The notes beneath the pieces are model-generated. The model ran no database searches. It was not told the origin of the DNA and saw only the letters and a list, made by a program, of their open reading frames with translations. A stretch of DNA of 64,000 nt. Origin: Nocardioides sp. W7 (GTDB lineage: Bacteria; Actinomycetota; Actinomycetes; Propionibacteriales; Nocardioidaceae). The stretch covers positions 1,116,001 through 1,180,000 of the forward strand of contig NZ_CP095078.1 in assembly GCF_022919075.1 (NCBI RefSeq), written 5' to 3'. This document shows, in pieces, positions 44,845-52,798 of this stretch (positions within the stretch are counted from its first letter, which is position 1; the number at the start of each line of letters is the position of its first letter). A program made the position numbers and the translations under genes.

Positions 44845-45464
44845 TGGCCGGAAAGGTGTTCTTCAGCGTGTCGATGTCGCTGGACGGCTACATCGCGCCC
44901 GAGTCTCTCGGGGACCTGATGGGGCAGCAGTGGATGGAGCTGCAGCAGTGGATCTTCCCGCAGCGGTACTTCCGGGAGCGCCTGAAGCTCGGCGAGGGCG
45001 GCGAGGAGGGTCCCGACAACGACATCGTGCGCGAGACGTTCGAGCGCACCGGCGCGAGCGTGATGGGCAAGCGCATGTTCGACGCCGGCGAGCCGGCGTG
45101 GCCGGAGGAGGCGCCGTTCCACACGCCGGTCTTCGTCGTGACGCACGAGAAGCGTGACGCCTGGGAGCGGCCGGGCGGGACCACCTTCCACTTCGTCAAC
45201 GACGGCATCGAGACCGCGCTCGACCAGGCCCGCGAGGCCGCCGGCGACCGGGACGTCCGCATCGCAGGCGGCGGCGCGACGATCGTGGAGTACCTGAACG
45301 CCGGTCTGGTCGACGAGTTCTCGATCGCGCTGTCGCCCGTGCTGTTCGGCTCCGGGATCCGCCTGTTCGAGGGCGTGGACGCGGGTCGCGTGGCCCTGGA
45401 GCAGGTGCGCGCGGAGCCGACGCAGCGGGTGACCCACCTGACCTACGCCGTCCGGGAGCGGTAG
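44844..45464 (+). CDS. Dihydrofolate-reductase-family (RibD C-terminal-like) protein
   Basis: 206 aa. N-terminus KVFFSVSMSLDGYIAPE, then VMGKRMFDAG, VFVVTHEKRD, and the NADPH-binding RIAGGGATIVEYLNAGLVDE followed by ALSPVLFGSGIRLF. It matches the stand-alone RibD_C/YyaP-type reductases of unknown substrate. It has an insertion (residues ~25-60) around WMELQQWIFPQRYF. Third gene of the arsR operon. Confidence 0.88.
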   Translation: MAGKVFFSVSMSLDGYIAPESLGDLMGQQWMELQQWIFPQRYFRERLKLGEGGEEGPDNDIVRETFERTGASVMGKRMFDAGEPAWPEEAPFHTPVFVVTHEKRDAWERPGGTTFHFVNDGIETALDQAREAAGDRDVRIAGGGATIVEYLNAGLVDEFSIALSPVLFGSGIRLFEGVDAGRVALEQVRAEPTQRVTHLTYAVRER

Positions 45465-45501
45465 CTCTCTCGACCTCGGTGCTCCCCGACGCGTCGCTCA
45501 C

Positions 45502-45507
45502 TAGGCT
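45502..45507 (+). promoter_or_regulatory. -10 element, leaderless promoter of the methyltransferase gene
   Basis: TAGGCT lies 7 nt before the ATG at 45515; no Shine-Dalgarno sequence is visible. It supports the shorter start over the in-frame codon at 45479. Confidence 0.45.
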
Positions 45508-45514
45508 CGGCGGC

Positions 45515-46141
45515 ATGTCGAGCTCCTGGGAGAGGATCGCCCGCGCCCAAGCCGGCGAGGACTACGCGACGACGTACGCCGAACGGTTCGCGCGGCTGGC
45601 CGCCGCCGGGCACGACGTGCACGGCGAGGCCGCCCTCGTGACCCGGCTGGTCGCGCCGCCGGCCCGGGTGCTGGACGCGGGCTGCGGGACCGGCCGGATC
45701 GCCGTACATCTCGATGAGCTGGGGTACGACGTCGTCGGGGTCGACGTGGACGCCTCGATGCTGGCCGTCGCCCGCCGGGCGGCGCCCGGCCTGCGCTGGG
45801 AGGAGGCTGACCTGGCGTCGTTCGACCTGGGCGAGACGTTCGAGCTGGTGCTGCTCGCCGGCAACATCGTCCCGCTGCTGGAGCCGGGGACCCTGGACGC
45901 CGTCGCCGCGCGGCTCGCGGCGCACGTGAGCGCCGGCGGCCGGGTCGTCTGCGGCTTCGGCCTCGACGCCGCCCACCTGCCGGGCGACTGCCCGGTGACG
46001 CCGCTGGCCGACGTCGACGCGGCGATGGCGGCGGCGGGCCTGGTCGCGGCCGAGCCGTTCGCGACCTGGGACGGTGACCCGTACGACGGCGGCGGGTACG
46101 TCGTGACCGTGCACGAGCGGCGCGAGAGGATCGGGGCATGA
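45515..46141 (+). CDS. Class I SAM-dependent methyltransferase
   Basis: 208 aa. Rossmann-like fold with motif I VLDAGCGTGRIAVHL (residues ~55-69), the acidic end of strand 2 VVGVDVDASML, and motif post-I WEEADLASFDLG, then LVLLAGNIVPLLE. No specificity signature. It overlaps the downstream sirtuin gene by 4 nt (ATGA). Confidence 0.88.
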   Translation: MSSSWERIARAQAGEDYATTYAERFARLAAAGHDVHGEAALVTRLVAPPARVLDAGCGTGRIAVHLDELGYDVVGVDVDASMLAVARRAAPGLRWEEADLASFDLGETFELVLLAGNIVPLLEPGTLDAVAARLAAHVSAGGRVVCGFGLDAAHLPGDCPVTPLADVDAAMAAAGLVAAEPFATWDGDPYDGGGYVVTVHERRERIGA

Positions 46142-46824
46142 GGGTCGTGGTGCTGACCGGTGCCGGGATCTCCGCGGAGAGCGGGGTCCCCACCTTCCGC
46201 GACGCCGACGGGCTCTGGGAGGGCCATCGGGTCGAGGACGTCGCGACCCCGGAGGGCTTCGACCTCAAGCCCTCGCTCGTGCACGCCTTCTACGACGCCC
46301 GCCGCGCGGCGCTCGCCGACGTCGAGCCCAACCCCGCCCACGACGCGCTGGCGCGGCTGGAGGAGACCCTCGGCGACGACCTGCTGGTCGTCACCCAGAA
46401 CATCGACGACCTGCACGAGCGGTCCGGCTCGCAGCGGGTGCTGCACATGCACGGCGAGCTGCTCTCCGCCCTGTGCCGCGGCTGCCGGAGCCGCTCGCCG
46501 TGGACCGACCCGCTCGCCGACCTCCCGCCCTGCCCCCGCTGCGGCGTGACCGAGCTGCGGCCCGACGTGGTCTGGTTCGGCGAGATCCCCTACGAGATGG
46601 ACCGGATCTACGCCGCCCTGGAGCGCTGCGACCTGTTCGTCTCGGTCGGCACCTCGGGCGCGGTCTACCCCGCGGCCGGCTTCGTCCAGGCGGCGGCGTC
46701 GTACGGCGCGCGCACCCTCGAGCTGAACCTGCTCCCCTCCGAGGGCAGCCACCTCTTCGACGAGACCCGGCACGGCCCGGCGTCCCGGTTGGTGCCGGCC
46801 TGGGTGGACGCGTTGGTGGGGTAG
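46138..46824 (+). CDS. cobB: NAD-dependent protein deacylase (sirtuin, CobB-like)
   Basis: 228 aa. Sirtuin motifs in order: VVLTGAGISAESGVPTFRDA, TQNIDDLHERSG with the conserved Gln/Asn/Asp, catalytic His in LHMHGEL, a zinc site CRGC...CPRC, VVWFGEIPYEMDR and SVGTSGAVYPAAGF. The class III-type Tyr/Arg pair lies near DARRAALADVEPN. Acts on acylated lysines of metabolic enzymes, e.g. acyl-CoA synthetases. Confidence 0.93.
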   Translation: MRVVVLTGAGISAESGVPTFRDADGLWEGHRVEDVATPEGFDLKPSLVHAFYDARRAALADVEPNPAHDALARLEETLGDDLLVVTQNIDDLHERSGSQRVLHMHGELLSALCRGCRSRSPWTDPLADLPPCPRCGVTELRPDVVWFGEIPYEMDRIYAALERCDLFVSVGTSGAVYPAAGFVQAAASYGARTLELNLLPSEGSHLFDETRHGPASRLVPAWVDALVG

Positions 46825-46898
46825 TCCGTCACACGGGCGGGGCTAAGACCGCCTGAGCCTGCCCCGCTCTTGACCCCCACTGTGTGACGGACTACCCC
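46818..46898. terminator. Long inverted repeat spanning both stop codons of convergent genes
   Basis: GGGGTAGTCCGTCACAC at 46818-46834 is perfectly repeated in inverse at 46882-46898 (17-bp arms). A second pair, GCGGGGC (46837-46843) and GCCCCGC (46861-46867), sits inside. The TAG stops of the sirtuin (46822-46824) and of the TetR gene (46892-46894) lie in the arms. A symmetrical terminator is likely. Confidence 0.6.
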
Positions 46899-47647
46899 GC
46901 CAGCCGGTCCCGGATCAGCCCCTCCAGCCGAGCTACGTCGTCCTGGAGGCCGATCACCGGGGCGAAGCCGCGGACCACGTCGATGAACATCTCGCCGCTG
47001 GCGATGATGCGCGGGTCCAGGTGGCCGAACACCTCGAGCGCAACCACGCCGTACAGCCGCGTCCAACCCTGCATGTAGACCCAGAGCAGGCCGCGGTCCT
47101 CGGGGGCGAGCCCCTCCACCTCGGCCGGGATCAGCGGGTCGAGCACCGCATCGCGGACGGTGGGTGGCAGGTCCTCGAGAGACGGGACGGGATGCCGGTT
47201 CTGCTGCCAGAGTGCGCGCATCTGGTCGGTGAACAGGTGGCCCGACGACGACAGCGTCAGCATCTCCCGGCGGGTGCAGGAGGAGTCGGCGACCGGGTTG
47301 GCGAAGACCAGGCCGAACTCGCGGGGCTGGGTGAGCGCCCATCGGCGGAATGCGGTCACCGAGACCACGAGCCGGCCGGCGAGATCGTCCTCGGGCAGCT
47401 CGTCGGCGGCTGCCGCGAACGTGGCGGTCGCCGCCTTGTCGATCTCGAAGGCGACCAGGTCCACGAGCTCCTGGTAGCTCGCGACATAGCGGTACAGCGC
47501 CGGCGCGGTCATCCCCATCCGGCTCGCCACCCCACGCAGGGACAGGTCGGCGCCGTCGGAGAGCAGGGCCCGTGAGGCCCGCACGATCTCGTCGTACGTC
47601 GCCTCGCGCTGGCGCTCGCGCCTCGTCGGCTCCCGCAACGTCCCCAC
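46892..47647 (-). CDS. TetR-family regulator of the MMPL exporter
   Basis: 251 aa. TetR HTH at about residues 18-60 (IVRASRALLSDGADLSLRGV, ASRMGMTAPALYRYVASYQE), with a C-terminal domain of the WHG type (FRRWALTQPREFGLVFANPV). Divergent from the MMPL gene with a 110-bp intergenic region containing repeated GTTTAC motifs. Probably represses the exporter. Confidence 0.9.
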   Translation of the reverse strand: MGTLREPTRRERQREATYDEIVRASRALLSDGADLSLRGVASRMGMTAPALYRYVASYQELVDLVAFEIDKAATATFAAAADELPEDDLAGRLVVSVTAFRRWALTQPREFGLVFANPVADSSCTRREMLTLSSSGHLFTDQMRALWQQNRHPVPSLEDLPPTVRDAVLDPLIPAEVEGLAPEDRGLLWVYMQGWTRLYGVVALEVFGHLDPRIIASGEMFIDVVRGFAPVIGLQDDVARLEGLIRDRLAG

Positions 47648-47675
47648 CCGTGACCGCTCCCGTCTGCGCGAACCG

Positions 47676-47709
47676 TTGACGCGAATAGTTTACCCCGTTT
47701 ACGGTTTAC
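47676..47709 (+). promoter_or_regulatory. MMPL promoter with three GTTTAC repeats
   Basis: TTGACG at 47676-47681 is a good -35. GTTTAC occurs at 47688, 47697 and 47704, and TACGGT (47700-47705) at 18-nt spacing could be the -10. The repeats overlap the core promoter and are the likely TetR operator. Confidence 0.5.
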
Positions 47710-47757
47710 ATCCTTCACTCTACTTACCCATGTTCACCAGGTCGCGAGGAGACCGTC

Positions 47758-49938
47758 ATGATCGAACGCTGGGGGGCCTTCGTCGGCCGTCGGGCACTGA
47801 CCGTGCTGCTCGCCGGACTGGCGGTCGCCCTGGCCGCCGGCGTGTTCGGGATCGGCGTCTTCGACCATCTCTCGCAGGGCGGCTTCGACGACAGGAGAAG
47901 CGAGAGCTCGCGCGAGCTCCGAGTCGAGCAGGACACGTTCGGCAACCGGTCGCTCGACGTGATCGCGATCTACTCCAGCGAGGAGCTCACCGCCGACCAG
48001 CCCGAGTTCCGCGCGGCCGTCGCGGCCGTCGTCGATGCGATCCCCGCGGATCTCATCTCCGCGGTGGTCCCGTACTACGACAGCGACCGGCCCGACCTGG
48101 TCAGCGCCGACGGACACGCCGCGCAGGTGCAGATCTCGCTGGCCGGGGAGTCGGAGGACGACTTCACCCGCGCCTACGAGGAGATCAGCCCAGGCCTGGT
48201 GGCAGCGGGTCTGGAGACCGACCTGGCGGGCACCTACGCGGTCTTCACCGACGTCAACGAGATCACCTCCGACGACCTCAAGCGCGCCGAGCTGATCTCG
48301 ATGCCGCTGGTGCTGCTGCTCGCCCTGCTGATCTTCGGCAGCCTGGTCGCGGCCTCGATGCCGGTCCTGGTCGGCGTCGTGGCGATGCTCGGGGCGCTGG
48401 CGGTGGTGCGGGTGCTGACGATGGTCACCGACGTCTCGGTCTTCGCGGTCAACGTGATCTCCCTGCTCGGCATCGGCCTGGCGATCGACTACGCGCTGTT
48501 CGTGGTCAGCCGGTTCCGCGAGGAGCTGGCGCTCGTCCCGCCGGACCATCCGGACGCCGCGGCCATCGCCGTACGACGCACCATGGCGACCGCCGGCCGG
48601 ACCGTGCTCTTCTCCGGTCTGACCGTGGCGGCGGCGATGTCGAGCCTGCTGATCTTCCCGCAGGCCTTCCTCAAGAGCATGGGGTACGGCGGGATCGCGG
48701 CGGTCCTGGTCGCGATGGTCGCGGCGCTGACCGTGCTGCCGGCGACGTTGCGGCTGCTGGGTCGCCGGGTGGACGCCGGCCGGCTGCCCTGGCGCCGGCA
48801 CCGGGCCGTGGCGGTCGACGACGGGCACGGCCGGTGGGCGCGGCTGGCCCGGGCGGTGATGCGCCGGCCGGTCGTCGTGATCGTGGTGACCGTCGTCGGC
48901 CTGCTGGTCGTCGCCTCGCCCTTCCTCGGCGCGCGCTGGGGCAGCGTCGACCACCGGGTGCTGCCCGACGATGCGCCGGCGCACGTGGCGATCGACAAGC
49001 TGAACGCGGAGTTCGGGCCCGAGTCCTCGGCCGCGTCGCTGCTCCTGCAGGGCGTGCCCGAGCAGCAGGTGGCGTCGTACACCCGCGCGGTCGAGCAGGT
49101 CGAGGGCGTCACGGCCGTGGTCCCGGTCGCGCAGGCGGACGGCGCGACCCTGCTCCGCGCCGTCTGGGAGGGCAACAGCCAGACCGAGGGGTCCCAGGCG
49201 GTCGTTCACGACCTGCGGGACATCGAGCCCGAGGTCGGCACCGTGCTCGTCGGAGGTCAGACCGCGGCGACCGTCGACCTGATCGACTCCGTCGGCGCGC
49301 ACCTGCCGTGGATGGGACTCATCGTGCTCGTCGTGATGCTGGTGCTGCTGTTCCTGGCCTTCGGGTCGGTGGTGCTGCCGGTCAAGGCGGTGCTGATGAA
49401 CCTGTTCTCGGTCGCCGCCTGCTTCGGCGTCGTGACCTGGATCTTCAGCGAAGGCCACCTGGCCGACCTGCTGGGGTTCACGCCCCAGGGCTTCCTCGAC
49501 GTGACGAACCCGATCCTGATGCTGGCGATCCTGTTCGGGCTCTCGATGGACTACGAGGTGTTCCTGCTCTCGCGGGTGCGCGAGCAGTGGGACCGGACCC
49601 ACGACAACGACCTCGCGGTTGCGACGGGCCTGCAGAAGACGGGGCGGATCATCACCAGCGCGGCCCTGCTGCTGGGCGTGGTGATCGGTGCCTTCGGCAC
49701 CAGCGGGATCGTGTTCATGAAGATGCTCGGCATCGGCATGCTGGTGGCCCTGCTCATCGACGCGACAGTCGTCCGGGCCCTGCTGGTGCCGGCGACGATG
49801 AAGCTGCTCGGGGACTGGAACTGGTACGCCCCCGGTCCGCTCCGCCGCTGGTGGGAGCGGTACGGCTTCCGGGAGAGCGACGAGGCCCCCGGACAGATCG
49901 GAGAGATCGACCCCGGGCGGGAGCACTCCGCGGTCTGA
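47758..49938 (+). CDS. MMPL/RND-family membrane exporter
   Basis: 726 aa, good RBS (CGAGGAG). Two MMPL repeats, each with one N-terminal helix, a soluble porter-like domain and five clustered helices. Landmarks are the NVISLLGIGLAIDYALFVVS, RFREEL segment in repeat 1 and MLAILFGLSMDYEVFLLSRV, REQW in repeat 2, with the Asp-Tyr pair used for proton relay. Likely exports lipids, pigments or drugs; the linked TetR gene suggests induction by a substrate. Confidence 0.92.
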   Translation: MIERWGAFVGRRALTVLLAGLAVALAAGVFGIGVFDHLSQGGFDDRRSESSRELRVEQDTFGNRSLDVIAIYSSEELTADQPEFRAAVAAVVDAIPADLISAVVPYYDSDRPDLVSADGHAAQVQISLAGESEDDFTRAYEEISPGLVAAGLETDLAGTYAVFTDVNEITSDDLKRAELISMPLVLLLALLIFGSLVAASMPVLVGVVAMLGALAVVRVLTMVTDVSVFAVNVISLLGIGLAIDYALFVVSRFREELALVPPDHPDAAAIAVRRTMATAGRTVLFSGLTVAAAMSSLLIFPQAFLKSMGYGGIAAVLVAMVAALTVLPATLRLLGRRVDAGRLPWRRHRAVAVDDGHGRWARLARAVMRRPVVVIVVTVVGLLVVASPFLGARWGSVDHRVLPDDAPAHVAIDKLNAEFGPESSAASLLLQGVPEQQVASYTRAVEQVEGVTAVVPVAQADGATLLRAVWEGNSQTEGSQAVVHDLRDIEPEVGTVLVGGQTAATVDLIDSVGAHLPWMGLIVLVVMLVLLFLAFGSVVLPVKAVLMNLFSVAACFGVVTWIFSEGHLADLLGFTPQGFLDVTNPILMLAILFGLSMDYEVFLLSRVREQWDRTHDNDLAVATGLQKTGRIITSAALLLGVVIGAFGTSGIVFMKMLGIGMLVALLIDATVVRALLVPATMKLLGDWNWYAPGPLRRWWERYGFRESDEAPGQIGEIDPGREHSAV

Positions 49939-50102
49939 GCTGCTCCATGCCGGCGACGAGCCGACCACGAGCCGACCACGAGACGACGAGCCGCTCAGCC
50001 GTGACCTCGGCCTCACTGCCTGAGTGCCCGCCGGGCGTGTCGCCCGGGGGGTGGGCGGCATGTGCTGTGATGCGATGCCGACCCCCCTCCCGAGGAGATC
50101 TC
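49939..50102. other. Intergenic region with short 11-bp tandem repeat
   Basis: CGAGCCGACCA is present twice in tandem (49957-49967 and 49968-49978), followed by related CGAGACGACGAGCCG. No gene is seen. A weak RBS (GAGGAGA) precedes the lipoprotein start. Confidence 0.4.
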
Positions 50103-50837
50103 ATGAAGACCCTGACCCTGGCCGCCGCCGTGCTCGGCGCCGCAACCCTGCTGACCGGCTGCGGTGGCGACGACGACAGCGGGAACGGCGGTGGGTCCAA
50201 GAGCTCGAGCTCCTTCACCGACCAGTCCGGCGCGGAGATCGCCGAGGCGGCCAAGGACGCCATGGCCGGTCTGGAGTCGGTGCGGGTCAGCGGCTCCATC
50301 AGCAGCGACGGCGAGGAGATCGCGCTCGACCTCGCGGTCAGCACGGCCGGCGAGTGCGCGGGCTCGGTCTCCGTCGGCGGGGCGTCGGCCGAGCTGCTCG
50401 GCGCCGACGGCACGGCCTGGTTCAAGCCGAGCGACGAGTTCTGGCTCGCCCAGGGCGGCGAGCAGGCCCAGACGATCATCGACCTCGTCGCCGGCCGGTG
50501 GGTCGTGATGCCGGCGGGCGACGAGGGCTTCGGCGAGTTCTGCGACCTCGACAGCCTGCTCGAGGAGCTCGTCGACAACGACGAGGAGAACACCTACGAG
50601 AAGGGCGACGTCTCCGAGATCGACGGCACCGAGGCGATCGCGATCACCAACACCGACGGGGAGGACGGTCCCTCGGTCGGTCACGTCCAGGTCGAGGGTG
50701 ACCACTACCTGCTGAAGATGGAGCGCACCGAGGGCGACGACCAGGGGGCGATCACGTTCTCCGACTTCGACGCCGAGGTGCCCGTCGAGGCGCCCGCCGC
50801 GGAGGACACCGTCGACCTCGACGAGCTCGGCAGCTGA
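50103..50837 (+). CDS. Lipoprotein, LppX/LprG-like
   Basis: 244 aa. Lipobox LTGC at residues 17-20, then a Gly/Ser/Asp-rich linker. The mature part (LESVRVSGSISSDGEEIALD, a Cys-containing loop, WFKPSDEFW) resembles actinobacterial LolA/LppX-like lipoproteins that carry lipids between membranes, though similarity is judged by pattern only. Very acidic C-terminus. It follows the MMPL exporter in the same orientation; MMPL proteins and LppX/LprG-like lipoproteins work together in mycobacteria. Confidence 0.75.
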   Translation: MKTLTLAAAVLGAATLLTGCGGDDDSGNGGGSKSSSSFTDQSGAEIAEAAKDAMAGLESVRVSGSISSDGEEIALDLAVSTAGECAGSVSVGGASAELLGADGTAWFKPSDEFWLAQGGEQAQTIIDLVAGRWVVMPAGDEGFGEFCDLDSLLEELVDNDEENTYEKGDVSEIDGTEAIAITNTDGEDGPSVGHVQVEGDHYLLKMERTEGDDQGAITFSDFDAEVPVEAPAAEDTVDLDELGS

Positions 50838-50847
50838 CCGGTCCCGG

Positions 50848-51753
50848 TCAGGGCCGCAGCACGTAGCGGCCCCGCGCCCCGCCCTTCGCGACCAGACGCT
50901 GCGCCTCCGCGGCCTCGGCCAGCGGGAGCTCGCCCGCGACGCGGGTCGGGAGCTCCCCGGCCGCGGCCCGGGCGAGCAGGTCGGCGGTACGACGTCCGTC
51001 CGGCACGACCTCGACGGCGAGCACCCGCACCCCGCGCTCGGGCGCGGGCGGGGCGGAGGGCTGGACGCCGACGAACGTGCCGCCGTCGCGGACCAGGTCG
51101 AGGCCGGCCTCCTGCAGGACGGCGCCGTCGGCGACCGCATCCCAGCCGCGCTGGGTGCTCGTCGTGAAGTCGGCCCCGAGCCCGCGCACGAACTCCTCGT
51201 CCCCCGCGCGGGCCAACCCGGTGATCCGCCAGCCGCGCTCGGCCGCCAGCGGGACGACGTACCCACCGACGGCGCCGGCCGCTCCGGTCACCAGCAGCGA
51301 ACGGCCCCCGCCGTCGCCGAGCAGGTCGACCAGCTGTGCTGCCGTCAGCGCGTTCAGGGCGAGGGTGGACGCCGCCACCAGGTCCAGGCCCTCCGGGACC
51401 ACGGCGAGGTCGGCTGCCGGTACGACGAGCTGCTCGGCGTAGGTGCCGAAGTCGCGGTCGAAGCCGCCCACCAGGCCGGCGACCCGGTCCCCCACGGCCA
51501 GGCCGGCGTCCGGCCCGACGGCGACGACGGTGCCGGCGAAGTCCCAGCCGAGACCGGTGTGGGCGGGCTGGTCGATCAGTCCCAGGCCGTGGAAGAAGCC
51601 GGCACTGACCCCGAGGTCGACCGGGTTGACCGGCGCCGCGGCGACGGCCACCCGGACCTGCCCGGGACCTGGCTCGACCACCGGCACGTCGATCAGCTCG
51701 ATGGAGTCGGGACCGCCCGGGGTGCGGACGACGGCTGCGCGGAACGTGCTCAT
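50848..51753 (-). CDS. NADPH-dependent quinone oxidoreductase (zinc-free MDR family)
   Basis: 301 aa. MDR fold with N-terminal GroES-like domain (AAVVRTPGGPDSIELIDVPV, NPVDLGVSAGFF, LGWDFAGTVVAVG) and Rossmann turn VTGAAGAVGGYV. No zinc-binding Cys/His set, so a quinone-reductase-type enzyme. The ATG at 51753 has a strong AGGAGAG RBS. Divergent from an HxlR regulator. Confidence 0.9.
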   Translation of the reverse strand: MSTFRAAVVRTPGGPDSIELIDVPVVEPGPGQVRVAVAAAPVNPVDLGVSAGFFHGLGLIDQPAHTGLGWDFAGTVVAVGPDAGLAVGDRVAGLVGGFDRDFGTYAEQLVVPAADLAVVPEGLDLVAASTLALNALTAAQLVDLLGDGGGRSLLVTGAAGAVGGYVVPLAAERGWRITGLARAGDEEFVRGLGADFTTSTQRGWDAVADGAVLQEAGLDLVRDGGTFVGVQPSAPPAPERGVRVLAVEVVPDGRRTADLLARAAAGELPTRVAGELPLAEAAEAQRLVAKGGARGRYVLRP

Positions 51754-51817
51754 GGTGCTCTCCTCTTGTCGGATGGTGTTGTCATGCACCACGATGGAGG
51801 GGTAACTCTCCGTTGGT

Positions 51818-51844
51818 AAGTAGGCACCTTGAAGTGCGTAACTT
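51818..51844. promoter_or_regulatory. Imperfect inverted repeat between oxidoreductase and HxlR genes
   Basis: AAGT...CAC at 51818-51827 and GTG...ACTT at 51834-51844 are inverse to each other around CTTGAA. The site lies in the divergent promoter region, where an HxlR dimer would bind. Confidence 0.35.
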
Positions 51845-51869
51845 GCCCGAACGTGCCTGGGAGGGCCTC

Positions 51870-52274
51870 GTGCCGACGATGACCGCAGCGCAGCGCCGCG
51901 AGCAGGAGAAGGTCACCTACGACGCCTTCCTGCGCGAGTGTCCGAGCCGGCAGCTGCTCGACCGGCTCTCCGACAAGTGGGTGGCCCTGGTCCTGGCGGC
52001 CCTCGCCGAGGGAGGCAGCATGCGCTACTCCGAGCTCGCCCGACGCCTCGCGGGCGTGAGCCAGAAGATGCTCACCCAGACCCTGCGCGCGCTAGAGCGC
52101 GACGGGCTGGTGACCCGCACGGTCACGCCGACCGTGCCCGTCACCGTCGAGTACGACCTCACCCCGCTCGGCGCCTCGCTCCACGCCGTCGTGCGTCACC
52201 TGAAGGGCTGGGCCGAGGCGCACATGGACGACGTCCGCACCGCGCGTGAGGAGTACGACGCCCGCTCGGCCTGA
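51870..52274 (+). CDS. HxlR-family redox-type regulator
   Basis: 134 aa from the GTG at 51870 (GGAGGG RBS 5 nt upstream; an ATG at 51879 is the alternative). HxlR features: conserved Cys in ECPSRQLLDRLSDKW, the winged helix (MRYSELARRLAGVSQKMLTQ, TLRALERDGLVTR), and VEYDLTPLGASLHAVV. The lone N-terminal cysteine is used for aldehyde or quinone sensing in relatives, which suits the divergent quinone reductase gene. Confidence 0.88.
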   Translation: MPTMTAAQRREQEKVTYDAFLRECPSRQLLDRLSDKWVALVLAALAEGGSMRYSELARRLAGVSQKMLTQTLRALERDGLVTRTVTPTVPVTVEYDLTPLGASLHAVVRHLKGWAEAHMDDVRTAREEYDARSA

Positions 52275-52294
52275 GCACCCTCGACGTGCCCACG

Positions 52295-52311
52295 CCGGCG
52301 AGGCCCGCCGG
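52295..52311. terminator. Hairpin CCGGCG-AGGCC-CGCCGG
   Basis: 6-bp perfect GC stem between the HxlR gene and the convergent eCIS-like operon. No U-tract. Confidence 0.4.
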
Positions 52312-52312
52312 G

Positions 52313-52798
52313 TCAGGTGATCCCGGACTCCTCGCCCCGGACGATCAGCTCGGCGAACAGGTCGAGCCGCGCACCGCCGACGCACACCGCTTCGAGGTAG
52401 TCGCCGAAGTGCACCTGCTCGTAGTCCAGCACCGCCACCACCTGGGTGAGCACGGCCGCGGGCAGCTCGCCGGCCGTGTCGAGCACCATCGCGTAGCGGT
52501 GGTGGACCGAGCCGTCGTCGTCGACCTCGGTGTGGCCGAGCACCAGGTGCGGGGACAGCAGGGCGCCCGCGAGCCGGGCGTCGTCGACGACGGGGGCCGT
52601 GAAGGGATAGGTCACGTCGACCAGCAGCATCCGCTCGTCCTGGCCGCGCGCGCTCACGAGCCGCAGGAGGGTCGGCCGGGGGAGGTCGGGGGTGTCGCCG
52701 CTGAACCCGGCGAGCAGCTCGTCCTCCTCGCCGGAGTCGACGACGTGGACGCCGAGGCCGGTCAGGAAGGCGGCCAGGTCCGGCAGGCCCCAGCTCAT
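52313..52798 (-). CDS. Conserved-looking hypothetical protein of the eCIS-like module
   Basis: 161 aa, ATG start in an ATGA overlap with the DUF4157 gene. Acidic, no TM helix or signal peptide. β-rich pattern (RMLLVDVTYPFTAPVV, HHRYAMVLDTAGELP) with a C-terminal helix (LEAVCVGGARLDLFAELIVR). No family recognised. Coupling to the DUF4157 gene suggests a chaperone, immunity or loading role, but this is inference from position. Confidence 0.7.
   Translation of the reverse strand: MSWGLPDLAAFLTGLGVHVVDSGEEDELLAGFSGDTPDLPRPTLLRLVSARGQDERMLLVDVTYPFTAPVVDDARLAGALLSPHLVLGHTEVDDDGSVHHRYAMVLDTAGELPAAVLTQVVAVLDYEQVHFGDYLEAVCVGGARLDLFAELIVRGEESGIT

Noticed and set aside
47734..50061. A minus-strand open frame opposite the MMPL gene
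   Set aside because: His/Asp/Gln-rich shadow; the MMPL frame has clear transmembrane pattern and RBS.
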